Made by a program: the position numbers and the translations under genes. Positions 1-6,515 of a stretch of 11,754 nucleotides of DNA are shown here, in pieces; the stretch's first letter is position 1; the number at the start of each line of letters is the position of its first letter. The DNA comes from Candidatus Pacearchaeota archaeon. Lineage in GTDB: Archaea; Nanobdellota; Nanobdellia; Pacearchaeales; GW2011-AR1. The notes under the pieces were generated by a model, which searched no databases, was not told the origin of the DNA, and worked only from the letters and a program-made list of their open reading frames with translations. The stretch is taken from assembly GCA_002687255.1 (NCBI GenBank), contig NYZR01000035.1, forward strand, positions 1-11,754. Direction: 5' to 3'.

Positions 1-1825
1 TCTTCTTCCGAGCCTGTTCAATAATCTCATCAGTCATCTGCTTCACTTTATCAGACACATTCAAATCCTGCAAAGACAAAGTATACCCTTTCCGAGACAG
101 ATACATCATACCCAGCACAAACGCATGATTCATCGACTCCACCGCCGCAGACCTTCCCACTTCACGATCAACGTGCTTCACCATCTCGTTCGCATAATTC
201 CCCGTAATTTCATTCGGAACATCAATACTTGCCCCTTCAGGGATGACTTGAGCAAACACATCCTTCCCACTCAGTTCCTTTCCTTTCAACGTGCTCACCA
301 CCTTCGTCGCAAACAACAGCTGATCAGCATCACCTTTCTTCAACGTGTCCTTCCCAAGCATATACGCTCCAGTCACCGCATCCGCAATTGTCCCCACAAG
401 ATTAGCATTGTTCTTCGCAGAAATAATATTCTGATCAACATCCAACAACACCTTGGCCTCAGCCCGAGCCTCCTCGCTCTGCGGACTGTGAATATTCATT
501 TCGTCCCCATCATAGTCTGCACCATACGGAGAAGCCGTAGCCGGGTGCAATCTAAACGTCCGGTGAGGCAACACTCGAACATAATGCGCCATCAAGCTCT
601 GTTTGTGCAAGCTCGGGTGTCGGTTAAACAACACAATGTCCCCATCTCGAATATGCCTCTCCACAATATATCCCGGCTCAAGCTCTGCCATAATCTCTTC
701 CTTCAGGTCATCAGTAATTCTCTTCTTCCGCCCATCCGTCCGAATCACATAATTCGCCCCAGGATAAGAATCACCAGATTTCACCAGTTCTTTCAACATC
801 TCGAGATTTGCCGTCGTGACCATCTCAGCCACAGTAATCACCTGTGCGATCTCCACAGGGACACCAACCTCATTAATCTTCAAATACGGATCTGGAGAGA
901 CAACAGTTCTCGCCGAATAATTCACCCGCTTCCCCGCAAGATTCAATCGGATCCTTCCCTCCTTCCCCTTAATTCTTTCCGTGATCGTCTTCAACGGCTG
1001 ACCGCTCCGATGTCGTGCCGGCGGAATTCTCGAGATCCCATTATCAAAGAATGTCGTCACGTGATACTGCAACAGATCCCACAAGTCCTCGATAATCACT
1101 TCCGGAGCCCCCGCATTCAGATTCTCCCACAGTCTCTGGTTTGCCCTAATAATATCAGACAGCTTATGCGTCAAATCATCTTCACTTCTCTCTCCAGTAT
1201 CCAACGTGATACTCGGACGAGTCGTTACCGACGGAACAAGAAGCAACGACAGCACTGCCCACTCCGGCCTCGCTGTCCGAGGATTAATGCCGATCCTCTC
1301 TAATTCCTCATCAGGAATATTCACCAACCGCTCTCGAACTTCAATCGGAGATAACCTCTTCTTCGCCATAGTAAACGTGCTTGGCTTTTCCAATCTCACC
1401 CTCTCCAACTGCTCAGAACAATGAGGACACTTCTTCGCATCCCGAGCCTTCTTCGCCCGCTGCCCAACAGGATACTTCTCCTGCTTCTCATCACTCATCG
1501 TCAACTTTCCACAATTCGAACAGAACGTTCGCAAACACAATTCCACAAGAGGGATATACTTAATATGGAACACCGGCCTCGCCATCTCGATACTTCCAGG
1601 ATGCCCAGGACATTCCTTCACCCGCTTTCCACAAGTCCGACATCGAACGCCAGGATCAATCGCCCCAAGACGCAGATCCATCAATCCCCCATCAACGGGG
1701 AACCCATCAATATCATACAGCTCCGGCGTCACCACCTTCGCTGAACTCAACTTCTTAACCTGCCCCGGGCTCAACAATCCGAACTTCAATGCCCTCACTT
1801 GTTTTCTCGTGTGTATCTGTTTCAT
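1..1825 (-). CDS. rpoA1: DNA-directed RNA polymerase subunit A' (Rpo1N), C-terminus beyond window
   Basis: Largest-subunit N-terminal half of the archaeal RNA polymerase, which carries the catalytic Mg2+ site. About 608 codons are visible and no stop is reached before the left edge; archaeal A' is usually near 870-900 residues. The N-terminus has the first zinc site C62-x2-C65-x6-C72-x2-H75 and a second cysteine set C102/C105/C133/C136. The lid/rudder-adjacent block RVNYSARTVVSPDP lies near residue 300 (Arg306). The Mg2+-binding loop is G435-A-D-Y-D-G-D441, where the family normally has NADFDGD; the three aspartates are kept. Start ATG at 1825 has GGGAGGT at 1838-1832, 6 nt upstream. That ATG overlaps the TGA of the preceding small gene as ATGA, so translation is probably coupled. 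Lysine is coded almost only by AAG, unlike the small gene before it. Identification is certain; the A'' part is not in view. Confidence 0.97.
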   Translation of the reverse strand, partial: MKQIHTRKQVRALKFGLLSPGQVKKLSSAKVVTPELYDIDGFPVDGGLMDLRLGAIDPGVRCRTCGKRVKECPGHPGSIEMARPVFHIKYIPLVELCLRTFCSNCGKLTMSDEKQEKYPVGQRAKKARDAKKCPHCSEQLERVRLEKPSTFTMAKKRLSPIEVRERLVNIPDEELERIGINPRTARPEWAVLSLLLVPSVTTRPSITLDTGERSEDDLTHKLSDIIRANQRLWENLNAGAPEVIIEDLWDLLQYHVTTFFDNGISRIPPARHRSGQPLKTITERIKGKEGRIRLNLAGKRVNYSARTVVSPDPYLKINEVGVPVEIAQVITVAEMVTTANLEMLKELVKSGDSYPGANYVIRTDGRKKRITDDLKEEIMAELEPGYIVERHIRDGDIVLFNRHPSLHKQSLMAHYVRVLPHRTFRLHPATASPYGADYDGDEMNIHSPQSEEARAEAKVLLDVDQNIISAKNNANLVGTIADAVTGAYMLGKDTLKKGDADQLLFATKVVSTLKGKELSGKDVFAQVIPEGASIDVPNEITGNYANEMVKHVDREVGRSAAVESMNHAFVLGMMYLSRKGYTLSLQDLNVSDKVKQMTDEIIEQARKK

Positions 1826-2145
1826 AATGCAACCTCCCTATACAAACGCCTCTCACTACCGATATATTCCACAGGGCCTCCATTGATATCTGACAAGACA
1901 TGGGAGGATTCATTTCTCAAGTGTATAATATCTCCACGAGAAAGAGGGGATTCACTATCTAGGGCCTGATCTATAAAATCTCTCATTTTATTTACCCTTT
2001 TGGAAACCACTCTAGAAGCAAGATAACTAACTAAGCCCACAGAACCAGCCCCCAGAGGAAAACCAACAAAAAGACCAAAAATAAATCCCGGTTGCGACAT
2101 ATACTTCTCCCCCAACTCAAAAACCTGTCTAACTTCCTCCATCAT
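1822..2145 (-). CDS. Small glycine-zipper membrane protein inserted in the RNA polymerase operon
   Basis: 107 residues, family not recognised. Residues 1-18 are polar, residues about 20-43 form one strongly hydrophobic segment, and residues 49-107 are charged and look cytosolic. Glycines at 20, 24, 28 and 32 make a GxxxGxxxGxxxG spacing, with further glycines at 34 and 37. This is a glycine zipper, a pattern known to pack transmembrane helices together, so a membrane-anchored oligomer is plausible. No signal-peptide cleavage site is obvious. The gene lies 31 nt after rpoB and its TGA overlaps the rpoA1 ATG by 4 nt. Start ATG 2145 is preceded by a strong GGGAGG (2157-2152, spacing 6), which supports real translation. 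Codon choice mixes AAA/AAG and favours AGA/AGG, unlike the flanking rpo genes, hinting at later arrival or weaker codon selection. Function is unknown; coupling to polymerase level is inference. Confidence 0.85.
   Translation of the reverse strand: MMEEVRQVFELGEKYMSQPGFIFGLFVGFPLGAGSVGLVSYLASRVVSKRVNKMRDFIDQALDSESPLSRGDIIHLRNESSHVLSDINGGPVEYIGSERRLYREVAL
1832..1838 (-). promoter_or_regulatory. Shine-Dalgarno of rpoA1
   Basis: GGGAGGT on the minus strand, 6 nt before the rpoA1 ATG and inside the 3' end of the small membrane protein gene. Together with the ATGA overlap it indicates internal re-initiation within a polycistronic mRNA. Confidence 0.75.
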
Positions 2146-2146
2146 T

Positions 2147-2158
2147 CCCTCCCTCCCG
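2147..2158 (-). promoter_or_regulatory. Shine-Dalgarno of the 107-residue membrane protein
   Basis: Minus strand reads GGGAGGGAGGG directly before ATG 2145. It is the strongest ribosome binding site in the operon and fixes the start at ATG 2145 or the adjacent in-frame ATG 2142. Confidence 0.7.
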
Positions 2159-2176
2159 GTTGTTCATTATTATTTC

Positions 2177-5100
2177 TCATCGTTCGTATTTATCCTTCAG
2201 TTCGAATGTCATATGAATCCCCAGCCCAAGCAACTCATCCACCAAAAGTTTGAAAGCATACGACATCTCCACCGACTCCGCATCATTCCCACCGCACACC
2301 GCACAAACAATCTTATGGCGAATCACATCTTCATACGCCATAGAACCACAGTCCTTACAGATGAATACCTGAGTCTTGTCAGAATCATACCGTTCCTTCA
2401 ACAACAACGAAGCCCCATGCCCCGCAAGTGCCTGCTGCTCCATCTCCCCCAATCGCAAAGCCCCACCCCGTGCTCGCCCCTCAATCGGCTGTCTCGTCAA
2501 CAACGCAACCTTCCCCGAAGCTCGAGCATGAATCTTATTCTTCACCATATACTTCAACTTCAAGTAATACATGTTCCCCACATAAATCTTCGCATCCAAC
2601 TTCCGTCCCGTCACCCCATCATACATCGTCTCCTTCCCATCCTCCTGAAATCCAAGCTCCTTCAACTGCGCTTCCAACTCAGAAGCATTCTGCCCAGAGA
2701 ACGGAGTCCCGTCAACAATCTTTCCACTCGTCGCAGCAGTCTTCCCCGCAAGCATCTCCATCAAATACCCGACAGTCATACGGCTCGGAATACCATGAGG
2801 ATTAAACAACAAGTCAGGCTGCACCCCTCTAGAGGTAAAGGGAATGTCTGCAGGATCAGCAATCAAACCAACAACTCCCTTCTGCCCGTGCGGCGTAGAG
2901 AACTTATCTCCAGGCTCAGGCAATCTCGAATCCCTAGTCCGAACATGAGCAACCTTATTCCCTTCCTGATCAACCGTCACAAACACCGCATCGACAGTCC
3001 CTCGCTCTTCCTGCCGAATCACCGAACTCGCTTCTCGCTTCGCTTGAATACTAATATCCCTCGCTTCAGACAAGAACTTCGGCGGCGTGGTCTTCCCAAT
3101 AACCACTTCTCCAGAATGCATGTCTGCCTCAACATATGCCATACCGTCATCCTCAAGATAATTATACGACGCCTCCATCCGATACCCCGCAGTATCCTTA
3201 TCGGGAACCACGATCTCATCTTTCAATCCTCCAGGATAATGCAATTCTCTCGCCCCATACGGCCTAAAGTAAGTGCTCCTCCCCATACCACGATCCACAC
3301 TCGCCTTATTTAACACCACAGCATCCTCCATGTTATACCCTTCAAACGGCATGATCGCAATCACAATATTCTGCCCAGACGGATACACATCCAACGTGTC
3401 ATACACAAAACTTCTCACCAAAGGCTTCTGCGGATAATGCAACACGCTCACATCAGTATCCAATCGAGTCAAATAATTCGCCGCATAAATCCCTAAACTC
3501 TGCTTCAACGTCTTACTTCCCCGATTCAACCTCGAACTCTGGTCGTGATTCCCGAAAGGAACAAGACTGGTAATCAACCCAAATAGGTCAACCGGATCAA
3601 CCTCCAAATGACTATGCTTCTCCGTCACGTCTTTTCCATACAAAGCAACCAAAGCATTCTCTTCCTCAGCTGCATCCAAATATTCGATAACTCCTTGCTC
3701 CACAAGATCCTTCCAAGTTATCTTGCCCTGCTCCAACAACACCTGCTGTTCATGCGTCAACGTGCTCGCCCCATCTTTCACGACAATTAACGGCCGAAGA
3801 ACACGACCCACTTCAGAAGACATTACCACATACCCGAGCATAGTATCATATCGCACGCTCAACTCTCTTGGCAACTCTCCAGCTCTCCTCGTGTCCCGAA
3901 CCTGCTGAGCAAAACTCTGACCATCCTCAACAAAGCCCACAAATCGTCCATTAAAGAACACATCAACCTTCTTCTCCACGCTCTGTTCAAACTCTCGCTG
4001 AACACCCAAACCTTCCAACTTCTTCAACAAGGCATCCACATCAATCTCAACGGAAGTCGCAATCTTACTCAACAACGCCAAATTCTTTCGCAAACCAATC
4101 TCCGTCCCCTCCGGCGTCTCCGTCGGACAGAATCGACCATAGTGCGTCGGGTGCAACGTTCGAGCCAAAAAGTTTTCCTGCTCTCCTGGCAACATGCTCG
4201 ATACTCTTTGCAGTTGAGACAACATCGCCATGTAATTCGTCTTATCCATGTTCTGTGTAACACCTGAGCGTTCACCAATCCAACTCCCCGTAGCAATCGC
4301 ACTCTCCACCCTCTGACTAAAGAGCGTCGACTTCGCAATGGTCTTAATGGAATAGAATTTCTTCCGTTTGGCAACTTTCTGCAAAGAATACTGAATATCC
4401 CTCACCCAAATCCCCAAGTTCACACGGAACAAATCAGCCATCAAATCCCCGGACAACTTCACCCGCTTATTTGCGTAATGATCCTTATCAGTCCGAATCT
4501 TCTCATCTTCTTTCGAACGCAAAAACAACCTCAACAACCGACACAACGTCAACGCCTTCTCGCTCCGTGCAGCCTTATCCGTCCCGATATGCGGCAAAAA
4601 GAATGCATCAATCTTCTGCTTCACTCGATCCAAAATCTCCTTCTTCGTCCCTTGAATCCCCGACTTCTCCGCAATCACCATCAACGCATCATCAGCCGTC
4701 TGCAACGAAGCATACTCATACAAGTTCACAATAAAACACTCATTCTCATACGCCACATTTCGAGCAATATCAGCATCCTTCACCATCCCCAAAGCTTTCA
4801 ACAAGACAACCGAAGGAATATTCTTCAATCGACTAAACGTCGATTCCAAGATCCCTTCATTCGTCTCCATAATACTCGTCGGAATCCGATAAGCTCCTCG
4901 CTGTGAGAACAACCGCAACAACAAACCCTGGCGCCCGTCATCGATAAACGGCTGATTCGCCGCCAGATCCTCGGACATCACCATCACTCGCTCATTTCCA
5001 TTAATAATAAAGTAACCCCCTGGATCCAACGGATCCATATAATCATCAGTATGTTTCTTGTCCCCCTTCTGATAAGTAGTGCACCCAGCGCTCCGCACCA

Positions 5101-5452
5101 TCACCGGAATCCTTCCCAACTCAACTTCAGAACTATCTGTCTGCTCGCCGAATTTCACACTCAACTCAACAAACACAGGGGCAGAATACGTTAGATTCCT
5201 CAACCGAGCAACCGTCGGCGTAACAACACTCGTGCTTCCATCAGCCTCCACAATATTAGGCTTCTCCACCCGAATCTTCCCCAATCGAATCTCCACCTCA
5301 TCATCCGTCGATAACTGCTCATTCATATCATCGACAAGTTGCTGCATTCTCTGTTCGATGAAATCATTAAACGACAACACATTCGACTCCACAAGGGAAT
5401 GCTGCTCAAGATACTTTTTCACCAACAAATGTTTCTGTCCCTTCGCACCCAT
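2177..5452 (-). CDS. rpoB: DNA-directed RNA polymerase subunit B, unsplit (Rpo2)
   Basis: Second-largest polymerase subunit in one piece (B'' and B' fused), 1091 residues, close to the usual single archaeal RpoB length. Visible blocks, numbered from ATG 5452: GGYFIINGNERV near 145-155, DKDHYANKRVKLSGDL near 322-337, HPTHYGRFCPTETPEG near 434-449, the catalytic-loop block GDKFSTPHGQKG near 848-859, NPHGIPSRMTVG shortly after, and a C-terminal zinc ribbon with cysteines near 1032, 1035, 1050 and 1053. Residue 854 is Pro where GDK...RHGQKG in homologues has Arg. A GTG at 5458 would overlap the rpoH stop as GTGA, but the GGGTGG at 5465-5460 sits 7 nt before ATG 5452 and only 1 nt before the GTG, so I choose the ATG. 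It follows rpoH by 2 nt and precedes the small membrane protein gene. Identification is certain; the start is moderately so. Confidence 0.97.
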   Translation of the reverse strand: MGAKGQKHLLVKKYLEQHSLVESNVLSFNDFIEQRMQQLVDDMNEQLSTDDEVEIRLGKIRVEKPNIVEADGSTSVVTPTVARLRNLTYSAPVFVELSVKFGEQTDSSEVELGRIPVMVRSAGCTTYQKGDKKHTDDYMDPLDPGGYFIINGNERVMVMSEDLAANQPFIDDGRQGLLLRLFSQRGAYRIPTSIMETNEGILESTFSRLKNIPSVVLLKALGMVKDADIARNVAYENECFIVNLYEYASLQTADDALMVIAEKSGIQGTKKEILDRVKQKIDAFFLPHIGTDKAARSEKALTLCRLLRLFLRSKEDEKIRTDKDHYANKRVKLSGDLMADLFRVNLGIWVRDIQYSLQKVAKRKKFYSIKTIAKSTLFSQRVESAIATGSWIGERSGVTQNMDKTNYMAMLSQLQRVSSMLPGEQENFLARTLHPTHYGRFCPTETPEGTEIGLRKNLALLSKIATSVEIDVDALLKKLEGLGVQREFEQSVEKKVDVFFNGRFVGFVEDGQSFAQQVRDTRRAGELPRELSVRYDTMLGYVVMSSEVGRVLRPLIVVKDGASTLTHEQQVLLEQGKITWKDLVEQGVIEYLDAAEEENALVALYGKDVTEKHSHLEVDPVDLFGLITSLVPFGNHDQSSRLNRGSKTLKQSLGIYAANYLTRLDTDVSVLHYPQKPLVRSFVYDTLDVYPSGQNIVIAIMPFEGYNMEDAVVLNKASVDRGMGRSTYFRPYGARELHYPGGLKDEIVVPDKDTAGYRMEASYNYLEDDGMAYVEADMHSGEVVIGKTTPPKFLSEARDISIQAKREASSVIRQEERGTVDAVFVTVDQEGNKVAHVRTRDSRLPEPGDKFSTPHGQKGVVGLIADPADIPFTSRGVQPDLLFNPHGIPSRMTVGYLMEMLAGKTAATSGKIVDGTPFSGQNASELEAQLKELGFQEDGKETMYDGVTGRKLDAKIYVGNMYYLKLKYMVKNKIHARASGKVALLTRQPIEGRARGGALRLGEMEQQALAGHGASLLLKERYDSDKTQVFICKDCGSMAYEDVIRHKIVCAVCGGNDAESVEMSYAFKLLVDELLGLGIHMTFELKDKYER

Positions 5453-5454
5453 CT

Positions 5455-5661
5455 TCACGCCACCACCCGATAATACACTTGAACTTTCTCAGATTCTTTC
5501 CGTTCGATCTTCATAACTTTGCCCAAAGCAGTCCCCTCAGGAACAGCAGGATCCGTCGACTTTATCTTAGGTAACTGCGCAATCGTAATATGAAATTTCT
5601 GCAAAACTTTCTGTAACTCATCATCCTTGAGAATCGTGTGTTTCGGTTGGAGGGTGTGCAT
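5455..5661 (-). CDS. rpoH: DNA-directed RNA polymerase subunit H (Rpo5)
   Basis: 68 residues, matching the archaeal RpoH / eukaryotic RPB5 C-terminal domain, which sits in the polymerase jaw. Recognisable blocks are the opening PKHTILKDDELQKVL, then LPKIKSTDPAV, then a GKVMKIERK strand and the terminal VYYRVV. The open frame extends upstream to a TTG at 5712, but family alignment makes ATG 5661 the natural start, since archaeal RpoH begins a few residues before the P-x-H block. No Shine-Dalgarno precedes it. It is the first gene of the rpoH-rpoB-orf-rpoA1 unit; its TGA ends 2 nt before the preferred rpoB ATG. The best TATA-like box (5729-5736) would give a leader of about 45 nt; a weaker AT-rich stretch near 5681-5698 would fit a short or leaderless transcript. 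Confidence 0.93.
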   Translation of the reverse strand: MHTLQPKHTILKDDELQKVLQKFHITIAQLPKIKSTDPAVPEGTALGKVMKIERKESEKVQVYYRVVA

Positions 5662-5728
5662 AGGAAAGGGGAGTATCCAGCAAATAGTCTGTTTATGACT
5701 GCGGGATAACAACTTCTGTAGGAATGGG

Positions 5729-5736
5729 TTTTTAAA
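5729..5736 (-). promoter_or_regulatory. Putative TATA box of the RNA polymerase operon
   Basis: Minus strand reads TTTAAAAA inside GGTTTAAAAACCC, between the palindrome region and rpoH. Archaeal initiation about 25 nt downstream would fall near 5707, leaving a leader of about 45 nt before rpoH. This is the only clear AT-rich promoter-like element in front of the operon. Confidence 0.5.
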
Positions 5737-5784
5737 CCTTACGTTTTATGAGAAGTTTTCTCCAGAACCACAATCCCCCGAGGA

Positions 5785-5810
5785 AACTTCAATCTCTCAG
5801 AGTTGAAGTT
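5785..5810. repeat. Inverted repeat AACTTCAA / TTGAAGTT
   Basis: Perfect 8-bp arms (5785-5792 and 5803-5810) around a 10-nt loop that itself contains CTCT...AGAG. It abuts the 5814-5830 hairpin and lies between the tRNA and the operon promoter. Read from the tRNA strand it could act as a terminator or processing signal, but no T-run follows. Confidence 0.6.
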
Positions 5811-5884
5811 GCCGCAGGACTTTGTCCTGCAAGCACTTGCTTCCTCGAGCGCCGTGGTTTCCATAGAATGGCTCCGATGGGATT
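5800..5884. repeat. Imperfect direct repeat, copy A, carrying a duplicated tRNA-Lys 3' fragment
   Basis: Aligns with copy B at 5901-5966: both run GAGTTG(A/G)AG..GCCG, hairpin with TTT loop, CGAGCGC, a short variable stretch, then the identical 18-mer aatggctccgatgggatt (5867-5884 here). The 18-mer contains the last 16 nt of tRNA-Lys, including the 3' strands of the T stem and acceptor stem and A73. Copy A has about 19 extra bases near the hairpin. Confidence 0.7.
5814..5830. repeat. Perfect hairpin GCAGGAC-TTT-GTCCTGC
   Basis: Seven-bp perfect stem with a 3-nt loop. A related hairpin, GGAGC-TTT-GCTCC, sits at 5917-5929. The two lie at matching positions of the imperfect duplicate units described at 5800-5884 and 5901-5966, with different stem sequences but preserved pairing. 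Confidence 0.7.
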
Positions 5885-5900
5885 GATCCAATCTCCAAAG

Positions 5901-5966
5901 GAGTTGGAGCCGCCGGGGAGCTTTGCTCCACGAGCGCTGAGAATCCCAAATGGCTCCGATGGGATT
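5901..5966. repeat. Imperfect direct repeat, copy B, overlapping the tRNA-Lys 3' end
   Basis: Partner of copy A at 5800-5884. Its 18-mer (5949-5966) is the genuine 3' end of the tRNA gene plus 2 flanking bases. Offset between the identical 18-mers is 82 nt. Confidence 0.7.
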
Positions 5967-6038
5967 CGAACCCACGACACCCAGGTATCTCCCAAAAAGG
6001 TAAAAGCCTGGTGCTCTAACCAACTGAGCTACGGAGCC
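5951..6038 (-). tRNA. tRNA-Lys (UUU) with a 14-nt intron
   Basis: Complete cloverleaf on the minus strand: acceptor GGCTCCG/CGGAGCC, D stem GCTC/GAGC, anticodon stem CCAGG/CCTGG, T arm GTGGG-TTCGAAT-CCCAT (one G-T pair), discriminator A73 at 5951, no encoded CCA. The anticodon loop becomes CTTTTAA (anticodon TTT) only after removal of 14 nt at 6000-5987. The mature tRNA is then 74 nt. The intron lies at the canonical position after nucleotide 37. A splice fold can be drawn: CTTT pairs with GGAG as a 4-bp helix, with 3-nt bulges TAC and ATA, each cut after its second base. This is the bulge-helix-bulge recognised by archaeal tRNA endonuclease. Translates lysine AAA and, by wobble, AAG codons. 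It is transcribed toward rpoH. Confidence 0.95.
5987..6000 (-). other. tRNA-Lys intron (14 nt)
   Basis: Minus strand CCTTTTTGGGAGAT between A37 and A38. Its GGAG pairs with exon CTTT, giving a strict 4-bp helix flanked by two 3-nt bulges. The remaining intron loop is five T residues closed by a single C-G pair, so the intron is about as short as such a structure allows. Confidence 0.85.
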
Positions 6039-6039
6039 T

Positions 6040-6098
6040 CTCTGCTCACCGCAGCGAGACGTCCACAGCGTAGCGAGGAAAGTCACAGCAAGAGTGAG
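6040..6098 (-). repeat. Three degenerate ~20-nt tandem repeats upstream of tRNA-Lys
   Basis: On the minus strand, copies begin at 6098, 6077 and 6058: CTCACTCTTGCTGTGAC, CTCGCTACGCTGTGGAC and CTCGCTGCGGTGAGC. They share CTC(A/G)CT...GC(T/G)GTG. They lie between the putative TATA at 6122-6128 and the tRNA 5' end, so they would be part of a precursor leader. Confidence 0.4.
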
Positions 6099-6121
6099 TC
6101 AGAGATACAGAGATAAGTCAC

Positions 6122-6128
6122 TATAAAA
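6122..6128 (-). promoter_or_regulatory. Putative TATA box of tRNA-Lys
   Basis: Minus strand TTTTTTATAG immediately after the thioredoxin stop. It is the only AT-rich box upstream of the tRNA. Initiation near 6097 would leave a 5' leader of about 58 nt for RNase P to remove. The same bases also serve as the thioredoxin T-run. Confidence 0.35.
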
Positions 6129-6130
6129 AA
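6125..6130 (-). terminator. T-run after thioredoxin
   Basis: Six T residues on the minus strand start directly after the TAG stop (6133-6131). Archaeal transcription can end at T-rich tracts without a hairpin. Confidence 0.5.
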
Positions 6131-6448
6131 CTATTTACCCAAATGCTCATCAATCGAATCTAACAAATCTTCCTTACTTATCGCACCCTGCGTCCGATGC
6201 ACCTGCTCACCGTCCTTAAAGAACAACAACGTCGGAATCGACATCACCTGAAACCGCTGAGCCAATCCTTGTTCGGTCTCAACATTCACCTTCCCGATCT
6301 TCACCTTATCTTTCACTTCCTTCGAAACCTCTTCAACAACAGGGCCCAACTGCTGGCACGGCCCACACCAATCAGCAAAAAAGTCTACCACAACTCGATT
6401 CTCTTTAACAAAATCATCAAACTTCTCCGACGTCAATTCCTCAACCAT
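6131..6448 (-). CDS. trxA: Thioredoxin
   Basis: 105 residues, the standard single-domain thioredoxin size, for cytosolic thiol-disulfide exchange. The active site WCGPC is at residues 27-31, with the preceding buried Asp22 in the VDFFADW strand. The cis-proline is in SIPTLLFF (Pro72), followed by the family's FKDGEQV hairpin and a terminal amphipathic helix. There is no signal peptide or membrane segment. Start ATG 6448 has no Shine-Dalgarno but has TTTATTAA (6477-6470) centred about 25 nt upstream, so the message is probably leaderless. The TAG stop runs straight into a T6 tract. No reductase gene is adjacent, so its electron donor cannot be told from here. The family is certain; the specific targets are not. 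Confidence 0.97.
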   Translation of the reverse strand: MVEELTSEKFDDFVKENRVVVDFFADWCGPCQQLGPVVEEVSKEVKDKVKIGKVNVETEQGLAQRFQVMSIPTLLFFKDGEQVHRTQGAISKEDLLDSIDEHLGK

Positions 6449-6469
6449 ACCTGTGCTCGTGAACAGCAG

Positions 6470-6477
6470 TTAATAAA
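6470..6477 (-). promoter_or_regulatory. TATA box of thioredoxin
   Basis: Minus strand CTTTATTAAC. The centre lies about 25 nt before ATG 6448, which predicts initiation at or next to the start codon. Confidence 0.6.
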
Positions 6478-6515
6478 GATTGCGTAAACAGAGTTAATCA
6501 AACTTCTCGGCAACT

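Noticed and set aside
125..1303. Plus-strand 392-residue open frame
   Set aside because: It is antisense to rpoA1, whose zinc sites and catalytic loop are unmistakable. Its composition (many His, Arg, Asn, Pro) is that of a mirror frame.
2213..3313. Plus-strand 366-residue open frame and several smaller ones across 2400-5500
   Set aside because: All are antisense to the well-supported rpoB gene and show no family signature.
5662..5712. N-terminal extension of RpoH to TTG 5712
   Set aside because: Archaeal RpoH starts just before the P-x-H block; the extra 17 residues have no counterpart and no ribosome binding site.
5867..5966. Active attL/attR of an integrated element
   Set aside because: The two tRNA 3' copies are only 82 nt apart with no integrase gene or cargo between them; a local duplication or scar is the simpler reading.
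5739..6116. Open frames on both strands through the tRNA region
   Set aside because: They run through the tRNA gene, its intron and the palindromes; length alone is no support.
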